From Hallerella sp964501065 (GTDB lineage: Bacteria > Fibrobacterota > Fibrobacteria > Fibrobacterales > Fibrobacteraceae), in contig CAZCRF010000001.1 in NCBI GenBank assembly GCA_964501065.1, positions 1 to 64,000 on the forward strand: a stretch of 64,000 bases of DNA, written 5' to 3'. The notes under the pieces were generated by a model. The model saw nothing but the letters and a program-made list of their open reading frames with translations, was not told the DNA's origin and made no database searches. A program made the position numbers and the translations under genes. This document shows, piece after piece, positions 9,912 through 18,041 of the stretch (position 1 is the first letter of the stretch; the number at the start of each line of letters is the position of its first letter).

Positions 9912-11047
9912 AACGACTCCAACAGCTTTGCTGCCTGGCTGCGGCCTCCTTTCTCGCCTGTTCCCAGGGCGAAAAAACGGCGGGTTCCACCTTCGAAACG
10001 GAAAATTCCGTCGCAAAAATCTTCATCGTCACACCCGAAGGGGTTCCTGCGGCAAACCGGACGGTCGAAATTCACCGGGAAGACTTTTTGAAAGGCGTCG
10101 ATGCGGATTCCGCAACGGCGCTTTTCGGCGGTCGGGACAGCTCCGAAACGGATGAATCCGGAATTTTGACGCTGGACTCCATCGTCCCGGGGGATTATTG
10201 GGTTGAAGTCAAGGCTCATTTCGGCGAATCCCTTCGGCTCGGCGTTTTCCCCGTCAGCATTTCGGGCTCCATGTCGGATTCCGCAGGGACTTTCTCCGTA
10301 GAGGAAAATCTTCCGGCAGCCCTTTCCGGGCGCATCCAGACGGAAAAATTCCCCGTGTCCATTTGTCTGCGCGGCACAAGCCACGCCGTGGATGCCGATT
10401 CGAACGGGAACTTTTCATTCGACGGCCTGCCTCGAGGGCGTTTTGAAATCGCCGCCGTTTATGCGGGAGTCGTCCTCGGGCGCGATTCCGTTTCCGTCGA
10501 ACTTTCAAACGAATCCGTCGTCCTGTCGGACACGGCGACGAAAGCCTTCTTGTTCGAGGATTTCGAAGACGGTGTCGGGGGATGGTACACTTCCGTTTCG
10601 GAATATGCGACAGCTTCTTTGGTATCGGATTCTGCGGGGCGCGGCCGCGAAGGTCTTGCCGCCCACTTTAAATGCCAAAACGATTCGGCGAACAATTGGG
10701 CGTTGATGGGCCGCTCCTTCGGCGGACCCGGGGACTTGAGCGGTTTGGACTCGGTCTCCTTTTGGGCGCGCGGCGACGTCAAAAATTACATCTCTCTCGC
10801 ATTTGACGTTTTGGCGGATAGCGTTGCCGAATACGAAAGTGGAAAATCCTGGCAACACTTCGAGATCGATTCGGCGTGGGTGCGTTATACAGTCACCCCG
10901 AAGACTTTGCTCGCTCCGGACAGCATCGGCGGGAACGTCGGTTGGGATGCAGTCAAGAGCCACGTGACGAACATTTCCATCTTCGGGGGCGCGGGCGGCG
11001 AAGTTTGGATAGACGACGTCACCTTTTACGGGGTGGAATTCCCCTGA
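9908..11047 (+). CDS. secreted lipoprotein with carboxypeptidase-regulatory-like and carbohydrate-binding-like domains
   Basis: 379-residue predicted lipoprotein of unknown function. The signal peptide ends in a lipobox (SFLAC, Cys18). The N-terminal half carries two Ig-like stretches of the carboxypeptidase-regulatory type: the GVPAANRTVEIHRE region closing with LDSIVPGDYWVEV, then NGNFSFDGLPRGRFEIAAV. The C-terminal ~170 residues (from FLFEDFEDGVGGWYTS to VWIDDVTFYGVEF) have the jelly-roll layout of CBM11/CIA30-like modules. It begins inside the stop of the TIGR02147 gene (ATGA), implying a fixed stoichiometric partnership. It may sense or bind polysaccharide at the surface; that is inference. 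Confidence 0.72.
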   Translation: MKRLQQLCCLAAASFLACSQGEKTAGSTFETENSVAKIFIVTPEGVPAANRTVEIHREDFLKGVDADSATALFGGRDSSETDESGILTLDSIVPGDYWVEVKAHFGESLRLGVFPVSISGSMSDSAGTFSVEENLPAALSGRIQTEKFPVSICLRGTSHAVDADSNGNFSFDGLPRGRFEIAAVYAGVVLGRDSVSVELSNESVVLSDTATKAFLFEDFEDGVGGWYTSVSEYATASLVSDSAGRGREGLAAHFKCQNDSANNWALMGRSFGGPGDLSGLDSVSFWARGDVKNYISLAFDVLADSVAEYESGKSWQHFEIDSAWVRYTVTPKTLLAPDSIGGNVGWDAVKSHVTNISIFGGAGGEVWIDDVTFYGVEFP

Positions 11048-11056
11048 AGTTGGGCA

Positions 11057-11710
11057 TCACTTCATTTTGGTGAGGTAAGCCGGGGCGGAACCGTACCGGA
11101 TGATGCTGTCTAGAGTGCGCCCGAGTTCCCAATCCTGTTCCTTCAGGCGGCTGCGAAGCAGGGCGACAAAGACTTCCATCAACATTTCGCAGTCGTAAAC
11201 GGCGCGGTGCATCTCGCTGTTGTCGATGTTCAGCTTGATTTGTCCCCTATCCCGACTGAACATGTGGGCCAAGTCGCCGAGCTTGTGGCTGGAAAGTTCC
11301 GGGCGAATCGACTTGGCGATGCGCAGACTGTCGACAATCGGGTTCCCGGGGAGGAGCTGGGGGTTATTCTTGTAAGCGACGTGTAGGAATCCTGAGTCGA
11401 AGTCGGCGTTGTGCGCGACCAGAATGGCCTGTTGCCCGCAAAATCCCGTGAACTTGCGAAGGGCGTCGCGAACTGGCGGGGCGTTTTCCACCATTGCGTT
11501 CGTGATGTGGTTTATCCGGGTGGCGGAATCGGGAATCATCCGTTCGGGCTTCACAAAGGTCTGGAACTCTCCGAGTTTCTTCGGCCGGATGACGCCGCCA
11601 TCGTCATAGACGGTGAATTTCACCGCCCCGATTTCAACGATTTCATCCCCTCCTTTGGATGAAAGCCCGGTGGTTTCCAAATCAAATGCGACAAATGTGG
11701 AATAAATCAC
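11057..11710 (-). CDS. DnaQ-like 3'-5' exonuclease (DEDDh)
   Basis: 217-residue exonuclease of the DNA polymerase III epsilon superfamily. Exo I is FVAFDLETTGLS (D and E ligands), Exo II lies around VAHNADFDSGFL, and Exo III is near HRAVYDCEMLMEV, where the HxxxD arrangement marks the DEDDh class. The frame is open to an ATG at 11776, but the GTG at 11710 follows GAAGGTATTATC, a good ribosome site, and starts directly before the exonuclease core. It ends 9 bases from the convergent lipoprotein gene. It could be a proofreading subunit or a stand-alone exonuclease; no polymerase domain is attached. Confidence 0.85.
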   Translation of the reverse strand: MIYSTFVAFDLETTGLSSKGGDEIVEIGAVKFTVYDDGGVIRPKKLGEFQTFVKPERMIPDSATRINHITNAMVENAPPVRDALRKFTGFCGQQAILVAHNADFDSGFLHVAYKNNPQLLPGNPIVDSLRIAKSIRPELSSHKLGDLAHMFSRDRGQIKLNIDNSEMHRAVYDCEMLMEVFVALLRSRLKEQDWELGRTLDSIIRYGSAPAYLTKMK

Positions 11711-11760
11711 GATAATACCTTCGGCAAAAAAAATTCGTCTCCAATAATAGCTTAAAGCGC

Positions 11761-11776
11761 TTGTCAATTTTGACAA
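11761..11776. promoter_or_regulatory. 7-2-7 inverted repeat upstream of the exonuclease gene
   Basis: TTGTCAA-TT-TTGACAA is a perfect inverted repeat just after the stop of the acyltransferase gene and about 50 bases before the exonuclease GTG. Read on the minus strand it contains TTGACA, but no well-spaced -10 follows. It may be an operator or a weak hairpin. Confidence 0.3.
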
Positions 11777-11783
11777 TTCCGGG

Positions 11784-12299
11784 TTACATTTCTCGGATTT
11801 TTAGCGTCACCCTTGAAAAGGGGAGGGGGATGTTCGCCCGGTCCCAGGTGGACAGGGAAATCTTTGCCGCATACCGGGCCTCTAGCCTCCAAACGGGGAC
11901 GTCCGCCTTGTCCGCAAGCCAGCGCGTCCCGGGCTTTTCGACGCGGGCGGGGCCCTTCGGACCGTCCATGGCCATGGCGCAGGGGACTCCCGTTTTGAGC
12001 AAACCGAGCATTTCCCGTATTTCAAGGCTTTTGGCGGAACTCGAACCGCGGATGACCCGATACCCCAAGTTCGCCGCGATTCTCGCCAAGAGTTCCCCGT
12101 CCGCGCTGGCCGAGATGAAAGCGGCGAATCCCTTTCCCCGGAACGCCGCCGTTGCGGCGAACAGATCTTCGTGCCACAAAGCCAAGACGCCTGTTTGGGG
12201 CGGTTTGGCGGACCACTCCGTCCGGATTTGCAGGGTCGAAAGCCAAATTTCGATGATTTTACAAAAAAAACGCCTTTTTAAGGAAAGTTTCGCAGCCAT
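11784..12299 (-). CDS. DUF374 lysophospholipid acyltransferase-like protein
   Basis: 171-residue member of the DUF374/LPLAT family, predicted to acylate a lipid (lipid A or lysophospholipid type) at the inner membrane. The HxxxxD-type box appears as ALWHEDLFA near residue 43. The later block MAMDGPKGPAR matches the DGPxGP motif of this family. The protein is short (most members are ~210 residues) but shows both key boxes. It is followed after ~70 bases by the exonuclease gene and lies divergent to tRNA-Cys. The exact acyl acceptor is not predictable. Confidence 0.75.
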   Translation of the reverse strand: MAAKLSLKRRFFCKIIEIWLSTLQIRTEWSAKPPQTGVLALWHEDLFAATAAFRGKGFAAFISASADGELLARIAANLGYRVIRGSSSAKSLEIREMLGLLKTGVPCAMAMDGPKGPARVEKPGTRWLADKADVPVWRLEARYAAKISLSTWDRANIPLPFSRVTLKIREM

Positions 12300-12303
12300 T
12301 GCC

Positions 12304-12331
12304 TTGGAAAATTAAAAAAAATTCCTATTAT
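12304..12331 (+). promoter_or_regulatory. promoter of tRNA-Cys
   Basis: TTGGAA (12304-12309), a 16-base A-rich spacer and TATTAT (12326-12331). The tRNA 5' end follows 11 bases later, as expected for a tRNA promoter. Confidence 0.6.
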
Positions 12332-12342
12332 TTAAACAGATT

Positions 12343-12415
12343 GGCGACGTACCCAAGTTGGTAAGGGACGGCTCTGCAAAAGCCCCATTCCTCAGTTCGA
12401 GTCTGAGCGTTGCCT
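12343..12415 (+). tRNA. tRNA-Cys (GCA)
   Basis: A 73-base cloverleaf. The acceptor GGCGACG pairs with CGTTGCC, the D arm is CCC...GGG, the anticodon loop CTGCAAA gives anticodon GCA, and the T arm is CTCAG/CTGAG with loop TTCGAGT. The discriminator is U73, the hallmark of tRNA-Cys. CCA is not encoded. The outermost anticodon-stem pair is a C-C mismatch. Confidence 0.93.
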
Positions 12416-12418
12416 CGA

Positions 12419-12446
12419 AAAGGCGGATTTCAATCCGCCTTTTTTG
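12419..12446 (+). terminator. terminator after tRNA-Cys
   Basis: A 9-base-pair hairpin (AAGGCGGAT / ATCCGCCTT, loop TTCA) followed by a T-run, starting four bases after the tRNA 3' end. Confidence 0.88.
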
Positions 12447-12522
12447 TGTTTGAACCGATTATTCTAAGTTGGAATTCACGAGGGAATGAAAATTCAAAGT
12501 TTACAAATATATATTCTTTACT

Positions 12523-14280
12523 ATGAAACAATTTCAATTTGAATATGCCAGCATCGGGAAGCTCAAACGGGAACTCGACAAAATCAACCAATGGAGAAAG
12601 TCCCGCATCACTTCCCGCGTCATCTTCGAGTGTTATGCCGAAGACATCGACAGGGAGCAAATTGAAAGTACTTGCGAAATCATCGAGCAGGAAATGCCGG
12701 ACGCCCTTTACATGGGATGCTCTTCGAACGGGAACATTATCGAGGGTGGGCTTTCCCATGCGCCGATCGGGGTCGTCTGCACTATTTGCGAATTCCCGTC
12801 TACCGAAGCGAAGCTGTTGCACTACACCTTGGACGAGGATTCCGTCGATTCCGTCGTCGAGCAGTTGAAGCGAGAAGTGCAAAAGAACCCTTGGGTCAAG
12901 GCCATTTCCATGCTGGTCACGATTCGCGGCATGTCGATGACCCGATTCTGCGATTCCATTTCCGAAATCAATCCCGACATCCAGATTTTCGGCGGCGGAG
13001 CGTTCAATCCGGATTTGAACAACGACCGGGCCTGCGTCTTCAGCAAGATGTGCGGCTACACGGAGAAGGGCGTCGTCTTCCTCCTCTTGGGCGGTGACGA
13101 TTTGAACGTGATTTCCACCCACATCACGGGATGGAAGCCCCTCGGGAAGGTTTTCAAGGTCACCAAGGCGAAGGGCTGCATCCTCCAGGAATTGGACGGC
13201 CTCCCGGCTTACAACGCTTACTACCGTTATCTGAACATTCCGAACGACGAGCATTTTTTCAACAACACTCTCGAATTCCCGTTTTTCTACAGGCATCACG
13301 GCATAGACATCTTGCGCGCGCCGGTGTCTAGCAATCCGGACGGCTCCCTCACCATGACGTCGGATATCGAGGAAAACGTCGCGGCGCGGATTGCCTACGG
13401 AGACCCTTGGACAATCCTCAAGAGCATCCAGGACGACGGAAAGAAGATTGCGGATTTCCAGCCGGAAGTGGTCAAGCTGTTCTCTTGCGCGGCGCGGCTC
13501 ACCTATTGGGGGGCGGATGAAGTGAGCAAGGAAACGTTCCCGTTTCAAAATATTGCGCCGACTTCGGGCTTTTACACTTCCGGCGAATTTTTGAGGACGG
13601 GCTGTTTTTTGAACCAGCACAACGTCACCTTGGTCATCGGCGCGTTCCGCGAAGGGGAAGTCGACGAGAGCGTGCACCTTGAAATCCAGAGCGAGCTGCT
13701 CTACGGCAAAGTCCCCATGATCAATCGCTTGGCGACGTTCATCGATGCGGCGACGGTGGAGCTTGAGGAGGCGAACAAGAAGCTCGCGGAAATGGCCATC
13801 ACGGACAGTTTGACGGGGCTTTTGAACCGCGCCGAGATTCAAAATCGGATACGGCAATGTTTGGATGCGTTCCAAAGCGGCATGGCGGGGTTTTCCCTGG
13901 CGATGCTCGACATCGATTTTTTCAAACAGGTGAATGACTCTTTCGGGCACAAGGAGGGCGACAACGTCATCGTCAAATTGACGGAAATCATCCGGCAGAC
14001 CTTGCAAAAGATTGCGCCGAAAGCTTCCGCGGGGCGTTGGGGTGGGGAGGAATTCATGTTGCTCTTGCCGGGGGCGGACCTCGCCGATGCGACGCTTATC
14101 GCCGACGTCATCCGGTCTGCATTCGCCGCGGTCGATTTTCCTTTCGCCCACCACAAGACCGTTTCCGTAGGCGTCACGGCGGCACAAAAGGACGATTCGG
14201 TCGACACTTTGAGCGTTCGGGCGGACAACGCCCTTTACGACGCCAAGAATCAAGGGCGCAACCGGATTGTCGCCAAATGA
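12523..14280 (+). CDS. FIST-domain diguanylate cyclase
   Basis: 585-residue cytoplasmic signalling protein. Residues ~1-400 form a FIST_N plus FIST_C sensory region (for example YMGCSSNGNIIEGG and the GWKPLGKVFKVTKAKGCIL segment), a domain predicted to bind small ligands such as amino acids. After a short coiled linker (ELEEANKKLAEM) comes a GGDEF domain with ITDSLTGLLNR, LDIDFFKQVNDSFGH and an intact RWGGEEF active site at residues 505-511. It should therefore make c-di-GMP. No RxxD inhibitory I-site is present before the GGEEF. The next gene, a GGDEF-EAL protein, starts 13 bases after its stop, so synthesis and breakdown are co-transcribed. Confidence 0.9.
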   Translation: MKQFQFEYASIGKLKRELDKINQWRKSRITSRVIFECYAEDIDREQIESTCEIIEQEMPDALYMGCSSNGNIIEGGLSHAPIGVVCTICEFPSTEAKLLHYTLDEDSVDSVVEQLKREVQKNPWVKAISMLVTIRGMSMTRFCDSISEINPDIQIFGGGAFNPDLNNDRACVFSKMCGYTEKGVVFLLLGGDDLNVISTHITGWKPLGKVFKVTKAKGCILQELDGLPAYNAYYRYLNIPNDEHFFNNTLEFPFFYRHHGIDILRAPVSSNPDGSLTMTSDIEENVAARIAYGDPWTILKSIQDDGKKIADFQPEVVKLFSCAARLTYWGADEVSKETFPFQNIAPTSGFYTSGEFLRTGCFLNQHNVTLVIGAFREGEVDESVHLEIQSELLYGKVPMINRLATFIDAATVELEEANKKLAEMAITDSLTGLLNRAEIQNRIRQCLDAFQSGMAGFSLAMLDIDFFKQVNDSFGHKEGDNVIVKLTEIIRQTLQKIAPKASAGRWGGEEFMLLLPGADLADATLIADVIRSAFAAVDFPFAHHKTVSVGVTAAQKDDSVDTLSVRADNALYDAKNQGRNRIVAK

Positions 14281-14293
14281 GGCCGGAGATTTT

Positions 14294-15961
14294 ATGAAAA
14301 AGAAGGAAAAGTTGGACTCCCTGTTCGATGCGTTTTCCATCGTTTGCAGCGGCATGTATGTTTACGTCTGCGACATTGAACAGGACATTTCGCGCTGGTC
14401 CAAGTCGGCGGTGGAGTATTTCGGTTTGCCTTCGGAATACATGGAGCACGCCCAAGGCGTTTGGAACGAACATTTGCACAAGCTGGACAGGGAGTATTTC
14501 AACGAGAGCGTTGACGCCATTTTCAACGGGACGGAAGAGACTCACTCTCTGGAATATCGGGCGAGGACGCGCAACGGCAATTACGTTGTCAGCATTTGCC
14601 AAGGGGTCGTCGTAAAGGATGAAAGCGGAAAACCGGAATATTTTTGCGGGGCAATCAAGAATCATGACAGCGTGAGCTATGTCGACGCCGTGACGAATTT
14701 GCGAAGCCTTTACGGTTTTTTGGACGACTTGCAATCCTCCATCTGGCAAAAGAAGCGGCAAACCATTCTGATGATTGGCATCGAGAACTTTTCCCGCACG
14801 AACGACATTTTCGGTTACACGTTCGGCAACCGCGCCTTGAGAAAGTTCGGAAGTCTCTTGCTCGCGTCCTTTCGCCGCGAAGGGGCGGTCTATCGTTTGG
14901 ACGGGACCAATTTCGCCGTCGTTTCTAGCAAGAGTTCCGTTGAAAGGCTCAAAGAGATTTACTTGGAAATCCAAGAGTTTTGCGCGAAGAAGTATTACGT
15001 CGGTTCAGACCGTTTGACCCTTTCCCTCTGTGCCGGGGCCGTCTCCGTCGACAGCTTCGACATCAGCGCGGACACGGTCTATTCCTGCCTCAAGTTCGCG
15101 CGGCACGAATCCAAGGAAAACTGTCACGGGGAACTCTTCGTTTTCAAAAATTCCATCGACGACGAAACGAGAAACCGGCTCGCCCGATTGAACGTCATCC
15201 GGGAGAGCATCGTCGACAATTGCCAGGGATTTGAACTCTATTACCAACCGATTGTCGATGCGGAAACGGAAACCCTTCGCGGTGCGGAAGCCCTCATCCG
15301 CTGGAAGAACGAGGAGTACGGCCTGGTCCCACCGATTATGTTCGTTCCCATTCTAGAGCAAGACAGCCTTTTCCCGGAACTCGGCAAGTGGATTTTGAAG
15401 GAGGCGATGCTCGCCGGGAATCGAATTCGGCGAAAATATCCGGACTTCATCATCAACGTGAACCTTTCCTACGCGCAGCTTGAACGGACGGATTTTGTCG
15501 ATACGGTTTTCGGGCTTTTGGAAGAAACCGGCGTCCCGTCGAAAAACCTTTGCCTGGAAATCACGGAACGTTGCCGTTTGCTCGATATGAACCTGTTGAA
15601 GGAAATCTTTTTGAAGCTCCGCGAACGGGGGATTCGGTTGGCAGTCGACGATTTCGGCACGGGCTTTTCTTCGCTGAACGTCTTGCGAAAGCTCCCCGTC
15701 GATTGTGTGAAGATCGACAGGGACTTCGTGCTGAACATCCAAACCGATCAAGGCGACAGGAACACGGTCAAGTTCATTTCGGATTTGGCGAATTCCTTTG
15801 AAGCGAAGGTCTGCGTCGAGGGCATCGAGACTCCGGAAATGCGCGATGTCTTGCGGGAATTCCGGGTGGAAACCTTTCAAGGATTTTATTATTCCAAGCC
15901 CCTCCCTCTTGACGAATTTTGTCGAAAGTTCTTGGACGAATCCGAGAACGATGCCCGTTGA
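14294..15961 (+). CDS. PAS-like/degenerate GGDEF/EAL c-di-GMP phosphodiesterase
   Basis: 555-residue protein. Residues ~10-125 look like a PAS fold (MYVYVCDIEQDISRWSKSAVEYFGL). Next is a GGDEF domain whose signature is lost (RLDGTNFAVV), so it is probably not a cyclase. The EAL domain (~residues 314-550) keeps the catalytic set: GAEALIRW with E332, NVNLS, LEITE, VDDFGTGFSSL (residues 451-461), VKIDRDFV and CVEGIET. It is therefore likely an active c-di-GMP phosphodiesterase. ATG 14294 was preferred over 14267 because GGAG sits just upstream and it does not overlap the previous gene. Confidence 0.9.
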   Translation: MKKKEKLDSLFDAFSIVCSGMYVYVCDIEQDISRWSKSAVEYFGLPSEYMEHAQGVWNEHLHKLDREYFNESVDAIFNGTEETHSLEYRARTRNGNYVVSICQGVVVKDESGKPEYFCGAIKNHDSVSYVDAVTNLRSLYGFLDDLQSSIWQKKRQTILMIGIENFSRTNDIFGYTFGNRALRKFGSLLLASFRREGAVYRLDGTNFAVVSSKSSVERLKEIYLEIQEFCAKKYYVGSDRLTLSLCAGAVSVDSFDISADTVYSCLKFARHESKENCHGELFVFKNSIDDETRNRLARLNVIRESIVDNCQGFELYYQPIVDAETETLRGAEALIRWKNEEYGLVPPIMFVPILEQDSLFPELGKWILKEAMLAGNRIRRKYPDFIINVNLSYAQLERTDFVDTVFGLLEETGVPSKNLCLEITERCRLLDMNLLKEIFLKLRERGIRLAVDDFGTGFSSLNVLRKLPVDCVKIDRDFVLNIQTDQGDRNTVKFISDLANSFEAKVCVEGIETPEMRDVLREFRVETFQGFYYSKPLPLDEFCRKFLDESENDAR

Positions 15962-15975
15962 TTTTAAGGTGGGGA

Positions 15976-16005
15976 AAGAAAAAGGCGACTCGCGAAGAGC
16001 CGCCT
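15976..16005 (-). terminator. terminator after cysK
   Basis: Read on the minus strand, AGGCGgCTC / GAGtCGCCT closes a TTCGC loop (9 pairs with one G-T) and is followed by TTTTTC. It lies between the convergent cysK and phosphodiesterase genes. Confidence 0.8.
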
Positions 16006-16035
16006 GACTTTTAGAAGAATCGGAATTTTGGAAAA

Positions 16036-16956
16036 TCAGGATTCGAAAAGCCACGTGGAAAGATAGCGCTCGCCCGTGTCAGGAAGCAGAGCGACGATTG
16101 TCTTCCCCTTGCTTTCCGGGCGTTTGGCGATGGTCAGCGCCGCTTCGAGGGCCGCTCCGGAAGAAATTCCGATTAGGAGGCCTTCTTCCTTGGCCGCGCG
16201 CCGTGCTGCGGTTCCCGCCTTGACGTCGTTCGTCAAATAAATTTCGTCGACGACACTCGGGTCATAGACCTTCGGCACGAATCCCGGCCCGATGCCTTGA
16301 ATCTTGTGGGGGCCGGAGGGCTTTCCGGAAAGGACTGCGGAGGTGTCCGGCTCCACGACGACAATCTTCACGTCCTTCTTTTGGCTCTTCAAGTATTTGC
16401 CGACTCCCGTCACCGTGCCGGCCGTCCCCGCTGCGGAAACGAAGACGTCGACCTTGCCTTCGGTGTCCTTCCAAATCTCGGGACCGGTCGTTTTGAAATG
16501 CACTTCCGGATTGGCGGGGTTCTCGAATTGCTGCGGGATGAAGGAATTCGGTGTCTGGGCGGCGAGTTCGTTCGCCTTTTCGATTGCGCCCTTCATTCCG
16601 GACTTTCCGTCGGTGAGGACCAGTTCCGCGCCGAGAGCCGCGAGGAGCTTCCGGCGTTCGACGCTCATCGTCTCCGGCATGGTGAGGATGATGCGGTAAC
16701 CCTTGACTGCCGCGACATAGGCAAGCCCGATTCCCGTGTTCCCGCTGGTCGGTTCGATGATGACGGAATTCTTTTGCAGTTTGCCGTCCCGTTCCGCAGC
16801 TTCGATCATTGCCAGGGCGACGCGGTCCTTGACGCTGGAAAGCGGATTGAACGATTCCACCTTGACGTAGACTTCGGCGTCGCTGTCGTTCAGTTTGTTG
16901 ATGCGGACTAGCGGCGTGTTTCCGATCAAGTCCGTGATTTTTTCGACTTTCGCCAT
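16036..16956 (-). CDS. cysK: cysteine synthase A (O-acetylserine sulfhydrylase)
   Basis: 306-residue PLP enzyme that makes L-cysteine from O-acetylserine and sulfide in the cytoplasm. The PLP lysine is K43 in NPLSSVKDR and the phosphate-binding loop is TSGNTG at residues 70-75. The substrate loop PETMSVERR and the late GISSGAALEAAL block are also present. Length is typical for CysK. The start is supported by AAGGAGATATC before the ATG, and a -35/-10 promoter lies ~40 bases upstream. It is a single-gene unit with its own terminator. CysK versus CysM cannot be fully settled, but the motif set favours CysK. Confidence 0.93.
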   Translation of the reverse strand: MAKVEKITDLIGNTPLVRINKLNDSDAEVYVKVESFNPLSSVKDRVALAMIEAAERDGKLQKNSVIIEPTSGNTGIGLAYVAAVKGYRIILTMPETMSVERRKLLAALGAELVLTDGKSGMKGAIEKANELAAQTPNSFIPQQFENPANPEVHFKTTGPEIWKDTEGKVDVFVSAAGTAGTVTGVGKYLKSQKKDVKIVVVEPDTSAVLSGKPSGPHKIQGIGPGFVPKVYDPSVVDEIYLTNDVKAGTAARRAAKEEGLLIGISSGAALEAALTIAKRPESKGKTIVALLPDTGERYLSTWLFES

Positions 16957-16998
16957 GATATCTCCTTGGATGTTCCCAGGTTAAAGATTTCGTAAGAC

Positions 16999-17027
16999 AA
17001 TATAAATCGGGAAAAAACTTTCGGCAA
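16999..17027 (-). promoter_or_regulatory. promoter of cysK
   Basis: On the minus strand TTGCCG (17027-17022), a 17-base spacer and TATATT (17004-16999) form a sigma-70-type promoter. It would start a leader of about 35 bases before the cysK ATG at 16956. Confidence 0.6.
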
Positions 17028-17030
17028 CGG

Positions 17031-17061
17031 GAAAACCCTACTTTTTTGCTAGGGATTTGAA
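17031..17061 (-). terminator. possible terminator after the tyrosine recombinase
   Basis: On the minus strand CCCTA and TAGGG pair around a loop GCAAAAAAG, flanked by AA/TT pairs, then TTTTCCC. The stem is short and the T-run is broken, so this is a weak call. Confidence 0.4.
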
Positions 17062-17081
17062 GGAATTTCCCGGATTGCGGC

Positions 17082-17912
17082 CTATTTCAGCCTGTTGAAC
17101 TTTTGCATTTCCCGGTCGAGCAGGATGTCGACATATTTGGCGTATATCAGGGTGGTTTCCAGGTTGCGGTGACCGAGAAGCTTGCTTGTGACCGGGAGTG
17201 GGATGCCTATCGTGATGCAGGCCGTGGCGAAGGTGTGCCGCGCCATGTGGCAGTGGAGGTATCGGTGGCAGCCGAGCTTTTTCGCCGCCTTCCGGAGGTG
17301 CTTGTTGAAAGTCGAGTTGTCCGGAATCTGGAAGATGAATTCGCCGAGACCTGCGGTCAGGAGCATCCGCGCTTGGATGGGAATCGGGATGTAGACGACG
17401 TCCCCCGTCTTGTGCATTTCCTTGTGGATTTTCCCGTTCACGATTTCATTTCTTTTGAGGGTTTGCAAATCGCCGAAGCGCAGCCCGGTGAAGCAGGAGA
17501 AGAGGAAGACTCGCATCGATTCCCGTTCCCTGTCCGTCAAATCGGATGCGTCCAAGAAGTTCAGATAGAGCTGTTTGAGTTCCTTTAAGCTCAAGAATCC
17601 GCGGTTCGAGTGCGCGCGGGGAATGCGAATCTTGGCGAACGGGTCGCTCCCCATCTTCCCGTCTTCGATGAATTTGTGCGTAAATATGCGGAAGACGGAG
17701 AGCGCCTTGTTGACCGTGGCCGGCTTGTTCCCGATTTCCACCAAATGACTCCGATAGGCGCGAACGAAATCCACGTCGATGTCTTCGATGGCGATGCCCG
17801 GGGAAAAGAGTTCGATTTTTCTCAAATTCCAGTAGTATGTGCTGACGGTGAGCTTGGCCAAGTTTTCCGCCTCTTCTTTCAAATATTCATTTGCCAAATC
17901 GATGAAACGCAT
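17082..17912 (-). CDS. tyrosine recombinase / phage-type integrase
   Basis: 276-residue site-specific recombinase with a SAM-like N-terminal core-binding domain (~1-100) and a catalytic domain. The active-site set is complete: R145 (TGLRFGD), K168 (MHKTGD), H222-x-x-R225 (HMARHTFA), H248 (GHRNLETT) and Y257 (LIYAKY). AGGAGG precedes the start. The size suits either a XerC/XerD-type housekeeping enzyme or a small integrase; the SAM-like N-terminus resembles Bacteroidota element integrases. No excisionase, tRNA-derived att repeat or cargo is beside it, so element membership is not supported. It lies between cysK and the GH5 glucanase, all on the minus strand. Confidence 0.9.
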   Translation of the reverse strand: MRFIDLANEYLKEEAENLAKLTVSTYYWNLRKIELFSPGIAIEDIDVDFVRAYRSHLVEIGNKPATVNKALSVFRIFTHKFIEDGKMGSDPFAKIRIPRAHSNRGFLSLKELKQLYLNFLDASDLTDRERESMRVFLFSCFTGLRFGDLQTLKRNEIVNGKIHKEMHKTGDVVYIPIPIQARMLLTAGLGEFIFQIPDNSTFNKHLRKAAKKLGCHRYLHCHMARHTFATACITIGIPLPVTSKLLGHRNLETTLIYAKYVDILLDREMQKFNRLK

Positions 17913-17998
17913 AAAGCCTCCTTGTTTTTTTTGGGCTGGGAGCTTTATAGAAACAATTGGTCTGCGGAGGGGGGGAGCTTTGCCGTTCGTTCAAAAAG

Positions 17999-18028
17999 AA
18001 AAACCCGGACGTTCTGTCCGGGTTTTTG
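17999..18028 (-). terminator. bidirectional-looking terminator after the GH5 gene
   Basis: A perfect 10-pair stem (AAACCCGGAC / GTCCGGGTTT, loop GTTCT) with T-runs on both strands. It ends the GH5 transcript 14 bases beyond its stop codon. Confidence 0.9.
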
Positions 18029-18041
18029 AAAGAGAGAATCT

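Noticed and set aside
12430..14355. 641-codon minus-strand frame opposite the FIST-GGDEF gene
   Set aside because: Antisense shadow caused by the codon bias; no start signal, and the forward frame has clear domains.
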